Source of the DNA: Reinekea thalattae
Lineage (GTDB): Bacteria > Pseudomonadota > Gammaproteobacteria > Pseudomonadales > Natronospirillaceae
Direction of reading: 5' to 3'
Length of the DNA: 64,000 bases
Assembly (NCBI RefSeq): GCF_008041945.1
Contig: NZ_VKAD01000001.1
Span: 1,736,001-1,800,000 of the forward strand
Below the pieces are notes generated by a model, which worked only from the letters and a program-made list of their open reading frames with translations, searched no databases and had not been told where the DNA came from. Below are positions 27,913 to 37,197 of the stretch, one piece after another. The stretch's first letter is position 1. Each line of letters opens with the position of its first letter. A program made the position numbers and the translations under genes.

Positions 27913-29301
27913 ATGGAAAAATTCGACCTTATCGTAATTGGATCCGGTGCTGCAGGCCTAACCTCGGCATTCACTGCACTGGGCTTTGGCAAGTCGGTAT
28001 TGATCATCGAAAAATACAAAAGCGGTGGCGAATGTACATGGTCTGGCTGTGTTCCGAGTAAAGGTTTAATCAATCAGGCTAAAGATATTTATACCGCCAA
28101 AAAGTATGCCGATGTAACCGTCGACACCGCGCAAGTACTGAACAAGGTTCGCGCGATTCGAGAAGGCATTTACCAGCATGAAACACCAGAGGTGCTGGAA
28201 AAAGCCGGAGCGGTATTTGTACAAGGGCAGGCGGTTTTTGAATCTAGCAATAACATTCGTGTTGGCGATAAAACCTACACTGCCAAAAAAGTCATCATTG
28301 CGACGGGTTCTTCACCGATGGTACCGGCTATTCCAGGTTTGGATTCCGTCCCCTATCTAACCAACGAAAACTTTTTTGAACAAACGCAATTACCGAAATC
28401 AATCATTGTTTTAGGCGCTGGTGCGATTGGCATGGAGCTTTCTCAATCAATGAATCGCCTAGGTGTGAAAGTCACCGTGGTTGAAATGATGCCAGAAGTG
28501 ATGTTCCGAGAAGAGCCAGAATTCAGTAAGGTGATTCGAGAAAAATTAACTGCTGAAGGTATTGAGTTCCACATTGGCACCAAGGCTGTCGGCGTTGAAA
28601 AAACCGACCAAGGCATTCTGCTCAGTGTTGAAAAAGATGGCCAACACAGCACCCTAGAAGCGGAGACTATATTGGTCGCGCTTGGCCGATCGCCAAATAT
28701 TCAAGGCATGAACTTAGACGCGGTGGGCATTAAAACGGATCGTCATATCGTTGTCGATGCAGGCTTACAAACGACAGCTAAAGGCGTCTACGCTTGTGGC
28801 GATGTCGCAGGTCCATATCTATTAAGCCACATGGCGAACTACCAAGGCAAAATTGCCACCATGAACGCGCTATTACCAATTAAACGAAAAGTAAATTACC
28901 AGCACGTCAGTTGGGCCACCTTTACTGATCCTGAATTTGCCCGTGCAGGTTTAACCGAAGCTGAAGCTCGCGATCTCTACGGTAATAACGTACGCGTTTA
29001 TCATTACGACTTTAACAAACTCGATCGCGCGCAAACCAAAGAAGGGGATCACGGCCAGATTAAATTGATTACCAATCAAAAAGGCCGTGTACTTGGCGCG
29101 CACATTATTGCCGATCGCGCGGGTGAGTTAATTGCAGAAGTGCAAACCATTAAAACGCTAGGCATCAACTTCGCAAAATTACAGGGTGTCATTCACCCGT
29201 ATCCAACCTACGCTGATGCTTTACGACAAATAGCCCAGCAAGTATTTATCGACAACCTATTAAACTTACCGATTGTTAAACTATTCCGTAAGAACAAATA
29301 G
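27913..29301 (+). CDS. FAD-dependent pyridine nucleotide-disulfide oxidoreductase (mercuric-reductase-like)
   Basis: 462 residues. FAD-binding GSGAAGLTSAF (10-20), redox-active pair in GGECTWSGCVPSK (Cys41 and Cys46), NAD(P)-binding GAGAIGMELSQS (about 178-189), second FAD motif VYACGDVAG, and a dimerisation domain with HPYPTYADALRQ near the C-terminus. This is the group-I fold of dihydrolipoyl dehydrogenase and mercuric reductase. The usual C-terminal His-x3-Thr-x2-Glu has Asp at the last place. No metal-binding Cys pair for mercury is seen at the C-terminus, so mercury reduction is unlikely; real substrate unknown. It follows the DUF1499 gene by 77 bases, same strand. Confidence 0.88.
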   Translation: MEKFDLIVIGSGAAGLTSAFTALGFGKSVLIIEKYKSGGECTWSGCVPSKGLINQAKDIYTAKKYADVTVDTAQVLNKVRAIREGIYQHETPEVLEKAGAVFVQGQAVFESSNNIRVGDKTYTAKKVIIATGSSPMVPAIPGLDSVPYLTNENFFEQTQLPKSIIVLGAGAIGMELSQSMNRLGVKVTVVEMMPEVMFREEPEFSKVIREKLTAEGIEFHIGTKAVGVEKTDQGILLSVEKDGQHSTLEAETILVALGRSPNIQGMNLDAVGIKTDRHIVVDAGLQTTAKGVYACGDVAGPYLLSHMANYQGKIATMNALLPIKRKVNYQHVSWATFTDPEFARAGLTEAEARDLYGNNVRVYHYDFNKLDRAQTKEGDHGQIKLITNQKGRVLGAHIIADRAGELIAEVQTIKTLGINFAKLQGVIHPYPTYADALRQIAQQVFIDNLLNLPIVKLFRKNK

Positions 29302-29328
29302 CAGCTTGGGCCAGCCTAGCGTTAGGCA

Positions 29329-30711
29329 CTAACCTCGAATATGGCGCACGCGAAAGCTGCGCCCTTTAACTTTACCTTGGCTTATCTTAGCTAAAGCCGT
29401 TTTCAACTGTTGTCGTTTCACCGCAAAGTAAGCGCTATTATCCTGCACGGCAATTTTTCCAACGTCATCTCCGGCAATGCCTTCACCGTTAGTTAACGCA
29501 CCGACAATATCACCCGGCCTTACTTTTTGTTTTTTACCACCGTCGATTTGCAACGTCACCATGCTTGGCTGATAAGCAGGGATGTCGTCGTAATGGCTTT
29601 CTGGCCATAGCGTAGGCTGTGCAATCGGGTCTTGATCCAACGCCAAATCGAGTAATCGATGGCCGTCCTTATCATTAAAAAATGTATAGGCAACGCCGCT
29701 TTCGCCAGCTCTACCTGTTCGGCCAATCCGGTGGGTATGAACTTCAGGGTCTCGTGCCAATTGGAAATTAAACACCGCATCGAGTGATTGTATATCTAAG
29801 CCGCGAGCGGCTACATCAGTCGCCACTAAAATCGAGACACTGTGATTAGCAAAACGAATCAAGGCTTCACTTCGTTGCCGCTGATCCATATCGCCATGTA
29901 ATGCAATAGCGCTATAACCACGCGCTTTGATTTCATCGACTACTTCATCAACATCACGTTTGGTATTACAAAACACGATTGCAGACTCAGGCTGATCACT
30001 GGCTAACAATCGCATCAGCAACACAAACCGTTGCTCGTGTTGTTCGACTCGATAAAATTTTTGCTCAATCGATGGCGCGGTTTGAACCGATTCAACTTTA
30101 ATACGCTCTGGCTTACTCAGCACGCGCTGGGCAATTTTTTCAATTTGCTCTGGATAGGTTGCACTAAACATCAACGACTGACGCTTTGTAGGCAGTTGCG
30201 CCACAATGGTATCAAGTGTTTCCTGAAAGCCCATATCGAGCATACGATCTGCTTCATCCAACACCAGCGTGCGAATATCCGAAGTTTTTAACGTACCTTT
30301 TCTTAAGTGCTCTTCAATACGACCCGGCGTTCCGACGACAATATGAGCACCATGCTCTAATGAACCAATCTGTGGCCCAAAAGGCATTCCGCCACACAAA
30401 GTCAGTACTTTGATGTTGTGAATCAAACGGGCAAGCTTACGTATTTCTTGAGCAACCTGATCGGCCAACTCACGAGTAGGGCACATCACCAGCGCCTGTA
30501 TGCGAAAGTTTGAGACATCTAAGTTTTGTAATAATGCCAAACCAAAGGCAACGGTTTTACCCGAGCCTGTTTTCGCTTGCGCAATGATGTCCTTGCCTTC
30601 TAACACATAGGGCAAGCTTTCTTTCTGAATCGGCGTGAAGTCGGTAAAGCCTAACGTAACTAAGTTTTTTTTAAGCTCTGGTTTAAGGTTAAGCTGATCA
30701 AATGTGCTCAC
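29329..30711 (-). CDS. dbpA: ATP-dependent RNA helicase DbpA
   Basis: DEAD-box helicase that acts on 23S rRNA hairpin 92 during 50S assembly. 460 residues (E. coli 457). Motifs: AKTGSGKT (about 45-52), PTRELADQV, DEADRMLDMG, SAT, HRIGRTGRAG, and the C-terminal DbpA RNA-binding domain ending GRSFRVRHIRG. Start is GTG at 30711; AAGGAAC lies 11 bases upstream, a little far. A 9-base tandem array lies about 90-145 bases upstream. Confidence 0.96.
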   Translation of the reverse strand: MSTFDQLNLKPELKKNLVTLGFTDFTPIQKESLPYVLEGKDIIAQAKTGSGKTVAFGLALLQNLDVSNFRIQALVMCPTRELADQVAQEIRKLARLIHNIKVLTLCGGMPFGPQIGSLEHGAHIVVGTPGRIEEHLRKGTLKTSDIRTLVLDEADRMLDMGFQETLDTIVAQLPTKRQSLMFSATYPEQIEKIAQRVLSKPERIKVESVQTAPSIEQKFYRVEQHEQRFVLLMRLLASDQPESAIVFCNTKRDVDEVVDEIKARGYSAIALHGDMDQRQRSEALIRFANHSVSILVATDVAARGLDIQSLDAVFNFQLARDPEVHTHRIGRTGRAGESGVAYTFFNDKDGHRLLDLALDQDPIAQPTLWPESHYDDIPAYQPSMVTLQIDGGKKQKVRPGDIVGALTNGEGIAGDDVGKIAVQDNSAYFAVKRQQLKTALAKISQGKVKGRSFRVRHIRG

Positions 30712-31049
30712 GAATTAGGTGTTCCTTATTAAAACTGTATCGATGATACCGCGGCTTCTGGCATCTGTATCATTATTGGGTGTAATTTTGGATCGAGCCA
30801 TTGCATGACTAATATGGGTAGCATAAATAGTATGAGCAGTATGAATAGTATAGATACCTTTGTCCCACCAAACCGTCTTAACCAACCACAGCGGGCATCG
30901 ACGCATTAACCAAAATCCACTCATCGTCGAAGCGACTCGGATTGTATGCTTGTTCATAGCAATGGTAAACCGAGCTTAGCAATTAAAGCTGCGGCGGAAT
31001 GATGACCACCGATCGATAAATATAAAGTTTTTTATTAACAACCAGACAT
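30712..31049. other. intergenic region between dbpA and adhE
   Basis: About 340 bases. It contains the 9-base array at 30801-30854. The dbpA promoter must lie here, but I could not choose one with confidence. An 80-codon open frame on the minus strand is judged not to be a gene. The right-hand end joins the adhE terminator. Confidence 0.5.
30801..30854. repeat. six degenerate 9-base tandem units upstream of dbpA
   Basis: Units TTGCATGAC, TAATATGGG, TAGCATAAA, TAGTATGAG, CAGTATGAA, TAGTATAGA, consensus TAGTATGAA. The last three or four are most alike. On the minus strand one frame reads as a Tyr/His-Thr-Ile-type tripeptide repeat, but I see no convincing gene there. Confidence 0.6.
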
Positions 31050-31074
31050 AAAAAAAGCCTGCAAATGCAGGCTT
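31050..31074 (-). terminator. intrinsic terminator of adhE
   Basis: On the minus strand AAGCCTGCA, loop TT, TGCAGGCTT, then five more T. Perfect 9-bp stem about 35 bases after the adhE stop codon. Confidence 0.92.
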
Positions 31075-31108
31075 ATTCATCATTTAAAATACCGAAATAT
31101 TCGAACCG

Positions 31109-33787
31109 TTATTTTTTCTCGGCAGGTTTTTGATCCGCTTTCTTCTTAATCACGGTAGTGCCTTCAAAGGTTTCACCTTCGACATAAGCCTGACCATGAT
31201 ACGAATCGAGCAAGACTTCTCGCAATTCCGATATTAATGGATAGCGAGGGTTTGCACCGGTGCATTGGTCATCAAAGGCATCAACCGAAAGCTCATCGAG
31301 TTTGGCCATAAAGTCTGCTTCTGGCACGCCTGCTTCTTTAATAGATTTAGGAATGTCGAGCTGGTCTTTCAACTCTTCTAACCAAGCCAGTAGCCGCTCA
31401 ATTTTTTGGGCGGTTCGGTCACCCGGTTGCACCAAACCTAAATGCTCAGCCACTTCAGCATAACGGCGACGTGCCTGTGGACGGTCGTATTGCGAAAATG
31501 CGGTTTGCTTGGTTGGGTTATCATTCGCGTTATAACGAACCACGTTGGCAATTAATAAGGCGTTAGAGAGACCGTGCGGCAAATGGAACTCGGCTCCTAA
31601 TTTATGCGCCATGGAATGACAAACACCTAAGAATGCGTTGGCAAAAGCAATACCTGCAATCGTTGCGGCATTGTGCACTTTTTCGCGCGCAATCGGGTCA
31701 GCAGCGCCGTTGGCATAACTGGATGGTAAATACTCTTTTAAGATCTTCAATGCTTGCAGCGCCTGACCATCAGAATACTCATTCGCCAATACTGAAACAT
31801 AGGCTTCAAGTGCGTGAGTCACTGCATCGTAACCACCAAAAGCAGTTAACGACTTCGGCATATTCATCACTAGATTAGCATCTACAATCGCCATCTGTGG
31901 TGTTAGTTCATAATCGGCTAACGGATATTTAGCACCGGTTTTATCGTCCGTAACTACAGCAAAAGGTGTCACTTCAGAGCCAGTACCAGACGTTGTCGTA
32001 ATACAAACCAGTTCGGCTTTTTTACCCATTTTCGGGAATTTATAAATACGTTTGCGAATGTCCATAAAACGCATCGCCAACTCTTCGAATGCCGTCTCTG
32101 GGTGTTCATACATTACCCACATAATTTTTGCAGCATCCATCGGTGAACCACCACCGAGGGCGACAATGACGTCTGGCTGGAAGCTTGCCATCATGTCCGC
32201 ACCTTTACGTACAACGGATAAGGTTGGGTCAGCTTCGACATCGAAGAACACCTGAACTTCCATACCTTGAGCTTTTAATAAACTGACGATGTCATCGGCA
32301 TAGCCGCTGTTAAATAGAAAACGGTCGGTCACTAAGAAGGCACGTTTTTTACCTTCCAGATCACCCAATGCAATCGGTAAACTGCCGCGGCGGAAATAGA
32401 TAGACTTAGGAAGTTTATGCCACAACATGTTTTCAGCCCTCTTAGCAACGGTCTTTTTATTGATTAGGTGTTTGGGTCCAACATTCTCAGAAATTGAATT
32501 ACCACCCCAAGAACCACAGCCTAAGGTGAGTGAAGGTGCAACATTAAAGTTATACAGATCGCCAATGCCGCCGTGAGTCGTTGGGATATTTACCAACAGT
32601 CGTGCGGTTTTTAATTTATCGCCAAAGTAACGAATGCGATCTTCATTTATATCTTGGTTAGTATACAAACCAGAGGTGTGACCGATGCCGCCAATCTCAA
32701 CCATCGCGACGGCCTGATCAATGGCATCTTCAAAATCTTTCGCACGGAACATTCCTAATACTGGCGATAATTTTTCATGTGCGAATTCGTCATCTGCAGT
32801 CACTCGCTTGCCTTCACCAACCAAAATTTTGGTATCGGTCGGCACCTTAACTCCGGCCATCTCTGCAATTTTTGTCGCAGGCTGGCCAACAATGTTGGCG
32901 TTTAAGGCACCATCGATAAAGATGGTTTTACGTACCTTATCGGCTTCTGCTTTGGTTAACACATAGGCTTTATGAGAGGCGAAACGTTCTTTCACCTCAT
33001 CATAGATATCATCATGAACAATCACCGCCTGCTCAGAAGCACAGACCACGCCGTTATCGAAGGTTTTAGACATTAACACCGAGGCAACGGCGCGTTTCAC
33101 ATCAGCAGTTTCATCAATCACCACCGGCACATTACCAGCGCCAACACCAATAGCTGGTTTACCAGAAGAGTAAGCCGCCTTCACCATGCCTGGGCCACCG
33201 GTTGCTAAAATCAAAGCAATATCAGGGTGCTTCATTAGAGCATTAGAAAGCTCAACCGAAGGCTCTTCAATCCAGCCGATAATATCTTTTGGAGCACCGG
33301 CAGCAACGGCAGCTTCGAGTACTAATTTAGCCGCGTCGTTGGTTGAATTTTTAGCACGAGGATGCGGTGAAAAGATAATCGCATTACGAGTTTTTAGCGC
33401 GATTAACGATTTAAAAATGGCTGTCGACGTTGGGTTGGTTGTCGGCACAATACCGCAAATAATACCGACCGGCTCAGCAATCGTCATAGTGCCTAGGTTT
33501 TCATCTTCTTCTAGAACACCACAGGTTTTTTCGTCTTTATATTTGTTGTAGATAAACTCCGACGCAAAGTGATTTTTAATCACCTTATCTTCAACAATGC
33601 CCATTCCCGATTCGGCAACAGCTTGCTGTGCTAACGGTATACGAGCTTGGTTAGCAGCCAGAGAGGCGGCACGAAATATTTTATCGACCTGTTCCTGTGT
33701 AAAGCTGGCAAACTCAGCTTGCGCCGCTTTTACACGCGAAACCATAGCGTTCAACTGCTCTAAGGGGGTTTGACTTTTTTGTGTCAT
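31109..33787 (-). CDS. adhE: bifunctional acetaldehyde-CoA / alcohol dehydrogenase
   Basis: Fermentative enzyme turning acetyl-CoA to acetaldehyde and then ethanol with NADH; forms spirosomes in relatives. 892 residues (E. coli 891). N-terminal aldehyde dehydrogenase part with catalytic Cys in NGVVCASEQAV (about 240-250), then an iron-dependent alcohol dehydrogenase part with GGGSPMDAAKIMW, the GSEVTPFAVVTD segment and metal-binding His in FLGVCHSMAHKLGAEFHLPHG. The frame is open 207 bases further upstream, but MTQKS at 33787 has GGAG nine bases before it and aligns with the family. It implies fermentation under low oxygen. An unusual inverted repeat sits in the leader. Confidence 0.97.
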   Translation of the reverse strand: MTQKSQTPLEQLNAMVSRVKAAQAEFASFTQEQVDKIFRAASLAANQARIPLAQQAVAESGMGIVEDKVIKNHFASEFIYNKYKDEKTCGVLEEDENLGTMTIAEPVGIICGIVPTTNPTSTAIFKSLIALKTRNAIIFSPHPRAKNSTNDAAKLVLEAAVAAGAPKDIIGWIEEPSVELSNALMKHPDIALILATGGPGMVKAAYSSGKPAIGVGAGNVPVVIDETADVKRAVASVLMSKTFDNGVVCASEQAVIVHDDIYDEVKERFASHKAYVLTKAEADKVRKTIFIDGALNANIVGQPATKIAEMAGVKVPTDTKILVGEGKRVTADDEFAHEKLSPVLGMFRAKDFEDAIDQAVAMVEIGGIGHTSGLYTNQDINEDRIRYFGDKLKTARLLVNIPTTHGGIGDLYNFNVAPSLTLGCGSWGGNSISENVGPKHLINKKTVAKRAENMLWHKLPKSIYFRRGSLPIALGDLEGKKRAFLVTDRFLFNSGYADDIVSLLKAQGMEVQVFFDVEADPTLSVVRKGADMMASFQPDVIVALGGGSPMDAAKIMWVMYEHPETAFEELAMRFMDIRKRIYKFPKMGKKAELVCITTTSGTGSEVTPFAVVTDDKTGAKYPLADYELTPQMAIVDANLVMNMPKSLTAFGGYDAVTHALEAYVSVLANEYSDGQALQALKILKEYLPSSYANGAADPIAREKVHNAATIAGIAFANAFLGVCHSMAHKLGAEFHLPHGLSNALLIANVVRYNANDNPTKQTAFSQYDRPQARRRYAEVAEHLGLVQPGDRTAQKIERLLAWLEELKDQLDIPKSIKEAGVPEADFMAKLDELSVDAFDDQCTGANPRYPLISELREVLLDSYHGQAYVEGETFEGTTVIKKKADQKPAEKK

Positions 33788-34181
33788 TTTTATTGTCTCC
33801 GAGATTTTTGAAAGCTTTAGTGACGACGCTAGATTGCTTATGCAATTGTTATTTTTATGTTCACTAGCGTAGTGTATTTTGCTGGTGACACTAAATAGGC
33901 TTGAGTCCCACCAGCAAAATAGGCTGCAACTCGACTTCGAATGACTGAGCAAAAGTGTAAGAAAACTACAGACCAAGCGATTGACGTGGGTCATTTTTTG
34001 CCAGAATTCCTAGCTTCCAGCCAAGAAAAGCTCGAAACCGATCACAGAATCGCCTAGACCAAACATCTCACTTTTAACATTGTTGTAACTTAGCAACATA
34101 TTTATTTGTACGCTGCCACCACAACTGTGTAAAAATAACGACTCCTTTTTTGCTCCATTGTTGCTACGAAGTATCACGCCT
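33788..34181. other. divergent region between adhE and the EamA permease
   Basis: 394 bases, holding the 13-bp inverted repeat. I searched for FNR-like (TTGAT-N4-ATCAA) and Rex-like (TTGTGA-N6-TCACAA) sites and found none convincing. No promoter could be chosen with confidence, and no gene is seen. Confidence 0.5.
33875..33921. repeat. perfect 13-bp inverted repeat upstream of adhE
   Basis: TATTTTGCTGGTG (33875-33887), 21 bases, CACCAGCAAAATA (33909-33921). Every base pairs. It lies 88-134 bases before the adhE ATG. In RNA it would make a strong stem with a large loop; in DNA it could be a repressor site of two widely spaced arms. ATAGGCT also occurs twice, once in the spacer and once just past the right arm. 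Confidence 0.75.
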
Positions 34182-35066
34182 ATGAAGTCTGAACGCCGAG
34201 CCATTATTTATGCCTTAGTTGCCGTCGCGCTTTGGTCTACCGTTGCCACTGCTTTTAAAATTGCCCTACAACAGGTTGATGTTATTCACCTATTAGCAGG
34301 CGCGAGCACGGTCTCGTTATGCGCATTCAGCTTACTGTTACTACAGAAAAAGCAGTTGCTCAATGCGATACGGGCACTAAAAACCCATTGGCGTATGCAG
34401 CTGGCGCTCGGCCTAATAAACCCAATTTTCTACTACTTAATCTTATTTGAGGCTTATCGTCGCTTGCCAGCTCAAGTCGCTCAACCAATAAATTACACCT
34501 GGGCAATTACGTTGGCGCTGTTGAGCGTACCACTGTTAAAACAGAAGCTTTCTGGCTATAGCCTAATCGGCTTAGCTATCGGCTACGGTGGCGTGGTAAT
34601 CATTTCGATGGCGGGGCAACAGGTTACCGGCACATTGGACATAGTTGGTTTGAGCTTGGCGTTAATCTCGACTCTGTTATGGGCTAGCTATTGGCTGCTA
34701 AACACGAAAAACTCTCAAGATGCTTTAACCTCATTGTTTCAAAGCTTTCTTATTGCGAGTCCGATTTTAATCGCCGCAGCAATGCTATTTGGTAGCAACA
34801 CAATCATCTGGCACGCAAAAGCCGTTTTCAGCATACTTTACGTTGGGCTGTTTGAAATGGGCATTACTTTCGTATTTTGGCAGCTGGCATTGCATCACAC
34901 TCAGAATACGGCGCGTATTGGATCACTTATTTTTCTATCGCCATTTGTCAGCCTATTTCTCATTCATCTAATTCTTGGTGAGCCGCTGCAATTGAAAACC
35001 TTTTTTGGTCTAGCGCTTATTATTACTGGCGTGGTTATCGCACAAAAATCGACTAAAGTTCGATAA
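34182..35066 (+). CDS. EamA-family (DMT) permease
   Basis: 294 residues with ten predicted membrane segments in two homologous halves (AIIYALVAVALWSTVATAFK at the start; second repeat from about residue 145 with GLSLALISTLLWASYWLL). This is the drug/metabolite transporter superfamily, which exports metabolites, amino acids or nucleosides. Substrate unknown. ATG 34182 is taken over the TTG at 34158; the ribosome site is weak for both. The second half has the family's NTARIGSLIFLSPFVSLFL block. Confidence 0.88.
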   Translation: MKSERRAIIYALVAVALWSTVATAFKIALQQVDVIHLLAGASTVSLCAFSLLLLQKKQLLNAIRALKTHWRMQLALGLINPIFYYLILFEAYRRLPAQVAQPINYTWAITLALLSVPLLKQKLSGYSLIGLAIGYGGVVIISMAGQQVTGTLDIVGLSLALISTLLWASYWLLNTKNSQDALTSLFQSFLIASPILIAAAMLFGSNTIIWHAKAVFSILYVGLFEMGITFVFWQLALHHTQNTARIGSLIFLSPFVSLFLIHLILGEPLQLKTFFGLALIITGVVIAQKSTKVR

Positions 35067-35147
35067 TTTTTTATCAGTTATTACTTTTTAATTGTTTTTT
35101 GATTAGATTAGCTGTCATTCAATTAACTTTATTGTTGCAACCCCGCC

Positions 35148-35699
35148 ATGACCCTGTCTCTTAAATTAGAAACTGACCGCTTAACCCTTGTTGGCATTAA
35201 CGACGTCAATGTTAGTTCACTCGAACACTACTATTTGGACAACTATAGTCACTTAGTCAGCAGTGGTGGTTTTACACCTAAAACAAGAAATGATGTCGAA
35301 GCGGTTTACCAACAGTGGTATGAAAATATATACAACGAAGAAGAGGTTCGTTTTTTTATATTTTTACAGCAGCAACTGATAGGCGTTTGCGGCCTTAGCA
35401 ATATTATTCGTGGCGCATTCCACGCTGCTTATTTAGGCTACCATCTCAGTGCGGAGCAACAAAACAAGGGCTACATGACAGAAGCCGTCACCGAAGTTGT
35501 TCAGTTTGGTTTTTACGGTTTAAACCTGCATCGCATTATGGCGAACTTTAGACCAGACAACCTTGCCAGTGGCCGAGTATTAGAAAAGGTCGGTTTTATA
35601 AAAGAAGGCTATGCTAAAGACTATTTAATGGTAGATGGAATCTGGCAAGACCATATACTCACCGCGCTAACCAATGCTCATTGGGTTAAACGCACCTAA
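35148..35699 (+). CDS. GNAT-family N-acetyltransferase, RimJ/RimL-like
   Basis: 183 residues. Starts with the RimJ/RimL pattern LKLETDRLTLVGIND and contains acetyl-CoA-binding elements: YLGYHLSAEQQNKGYMTEAV (about 104-123, with the loop GYMTEA) and LNLHRIMANFRPDNLASGRVLEKVGF in the typical C-terminal position. Known relatives acetylate the N-terminus of ribosomal proteins or antibiotics; target here unknown. Followed at 49 bases by the glycerophosphodiesterase gene, same strand. Confidence 0.88.
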   Translation: MTLSLKLETDRLTLVGINDVNVSSLEHYYLDNYSHLVSSGGFTPKTRNDVEAVYQQWYENIYNEEEVRFFIFLQQQLIGVCGLSNIIRGAFHAAYLGYHLSAEQQNKGYMTEAVTEVVQFGFYGLNLHRIMANFRPDNLASGRVLEKVGFIKEGYAKDYLMVDGIWQDHILTALTNAHWVKRT

Positions 35700-35748
35700 G
35701 CATTTTGTTAAAAACCTAAGTATTCATAACAACGAAAGGACACACCTT

Positions 35749-36501
35749 ATGAACAAACCTATGCCGAGCCTCATTGGTCATCGCGGACTGCCAGACTTAG
35801 CACCAGAAAATACCAAGTCCAGTGTTGTGACCGCCGCTAAACACGGCATTCGCTGGGTAGAAATCGATGTGACAATGGCTGGCGACGGCTCTTTAGTCAT
35901 TATGCACGACCCTGATCTTCGCTTATTTGGCCAAGCCGAAACGCGGCTAGTCGATATTGGTAAATCAGAGTTGAGTAGCATCGATGCCGGCAGCTGGTTT
36001 GACAGCAATTTTACCGGCGAGCCACTACTGTTTTTGCCTGAGTTGCTCGACTTAGTTATCGGTCATAATTTAGGGCTAAACCTAGAAATAAAGATCAACC
36101 CAGATATCGATATGTCACTTCAAGTTAAGGCGGTATATCAATGCCTTTCTGATTTTCATATCACAGCAGAAAATCTTTTAATTTCCAGCTTCGATATGGC
36201 GGCACTGGTTGAACTGCGCAAACTCGATCAGAATATTCAAATTGGTGCTCTGGCACAAAAAATTCCAGACCAAACACCGAGTGAACTGGCCTTTATCGCA
36301 CCGGTTTCGATCCATTGCGATCAAGAACATTTAACCCAAGAACAGGCCGCGCAGCTAAAAGAGCAGTACCCTCTTTATTGCTACACGGTAAATTCTGCAG
36401 AAAAATTTGCGCAGTTACTCAGCTGGGGCGTCAGTGGTATTTTTTGTGATCGGGCTCATGCAGAGGACATGATTGCAGTACTTACACATTCATCCAATTA
36501 A
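35749..36501 (+). CDS. glycerophosphodiester phosphodiesterase, cytoplasmic UgpQ type
   Basis: 250 residues. Hydrolyses glycerophosphodiesters to glycerol-3-phosphate and an alcohol. Motifs GHRGLPDLAPENT (10-22) with catalytic His, WVEIDVTMAGDGSLVIMHDP (Glu-x-Asp metal ligands and second His) and LEIKIN are all present. No signal peptide, so cytoplasmic. ATG 35749 is chosen because AAAGGA precedes it and the family starts here; the frame opens 75 bases earlier inside the GNAT gene. Ends 10 bases from the convergent ribA stop. Confidence 0.92.
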   Translation: MNKPMPSLIGHRGLPDLAPENTKSSVVTAAKHGIRWVEIDVTMAGDGSLVIMHDPDLRLFGQAETRLVDIGKSELSSIDAGSWFDSNFTGEPLLFLPELLDLVIGHNLGLNLEIKINPDIDMSLQVKAVYQCLSDFHITAENLLISSFDMAALVELRKLDQNIQIGALAQKIPDQTPSELAFIAPVSIHCDQEHLTQEQAAQLKEQYPLYCYTVNSAEKFAQLLSWGVSGIFCDRAHAEDMIAVLTHSSN

Positions 36502-36511
36502 ACCTTAACGA

Positions 36512-37114
36512 CTAATCATCGGTTAATAAATCTGGGGTGATCAGGTGCCCCAGTTTATCCGACTTCACCGATAGGTATTTTTTGTTATGGCTGTTCAAAC
36601 CCGCCATATGAGTTAGCTGCTCAACCACCTCAACACCAGCTGCTTTTAGCGCTTCAAGTTTTCTCGGATTGTTGGTCATCACCTTCACTTTTTTAATGCC
36701 GACATGCTCAAGCATCGTGCTAAGCATTGAGTATTCACGCATATCTGCAGCAAAGCCGAGTTTTTCATTTGCTTCGACGGTATCTAAGCCACAATCCTGT
36801 AAGTGGTAGGCGCGTATTTTATTGAGCAAGCCAATGCCTCTGCCTTCTTGGCGCAAATAGAGGATCGCGCCTCGGCCCTGTTCGACTATATTTTTCATTG
36901 CCGCTTCAAGTTGTGGGCCGCAGTCGCACTTTAAACTGAACAAGGCATCGCCAGTTAAGCATTCGGAATGAATTCGGATTAAAACAGGTTCGTCACCACT
37001 CACATCACCGTAAGTCAGAACCACCTGTTCCTTACCATTATCATCAAAACCGTGCATGTCAAAAGTGCCCATAACCGTCGGCAACTTACAAGACTCTATA
37101 AATTTTACAGCCAC
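36512..37114 (-). CDS. ribA: GTP cyclohydrolase II
   Basis: First step of riboflavin synthesis: opens GTP to the diaminopyrimidinone. 200 residues (E. coli 196). Zinc cysteines in [17 protein letters not shown] (about 51-67), the catalytic region [17 protein letters not shown] (about 87-103), and the C-terminal NNPRKLEAL segment are intact. It is the last gene of the rib cluster here and supplies the activity absent from the degenerate domain of the RibBX protein. Confidence 0.97.
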   Translation of the reverse strand: MAVKFIESCKLPTVMGTFDMHGFDDNGKEQVVLTYGDVSGDEPVLIRIHSECLTGDALFSLKCDCGPQLEAAMKNIVEQGRGAILYLRQEGRGIGLLNKIRAYHLQDCGLDTVEANEKLGFAADMREYSMLSTMLEHVGIKKVKVMTNNPRKLEALKAAGVEVVEQLTHMAGLNSHNKKYLSVKSDKLGHLITPDLLTDD

Positions 37115-37197
37115 AAACCTTCCTATCTATTACTTCGCAATGACGCTAATTTAGCATGTCGCTTAATCATTTAATTTGAAAATAACATTCGCTTTTA

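Noticed and set aside
27913-29301. True mercuric reductase
   Set aside because: The N-terminal metal-binding domain and C-terminal Cys pair are missing and no mer genes are nearby.
29314-29327. GCCTA-GCGT-TAGGC hairpin between the flavoprotein and dbpA
   Set aside because: Stem of only five pairs with no T run on either side; too weak to call a terminator.
30715-30957. 80-codon open frame ending three bases before dbpA
   Set aside because: Odd composition, no ribosome site, and its middle is the 9-base repeat array; reported only as a repeat.
33788-33994. N-terminal extension of adhE
   Set aside because: No ribosome site, covers the inverted repeat, and the family begins at 33787.
33788-34181. 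FNR or Rex sites controlling adhE
   Set aside because: No good match to TTGAT-N4-ATCAA or TTGTGA-N6-TCACAA on either strand.
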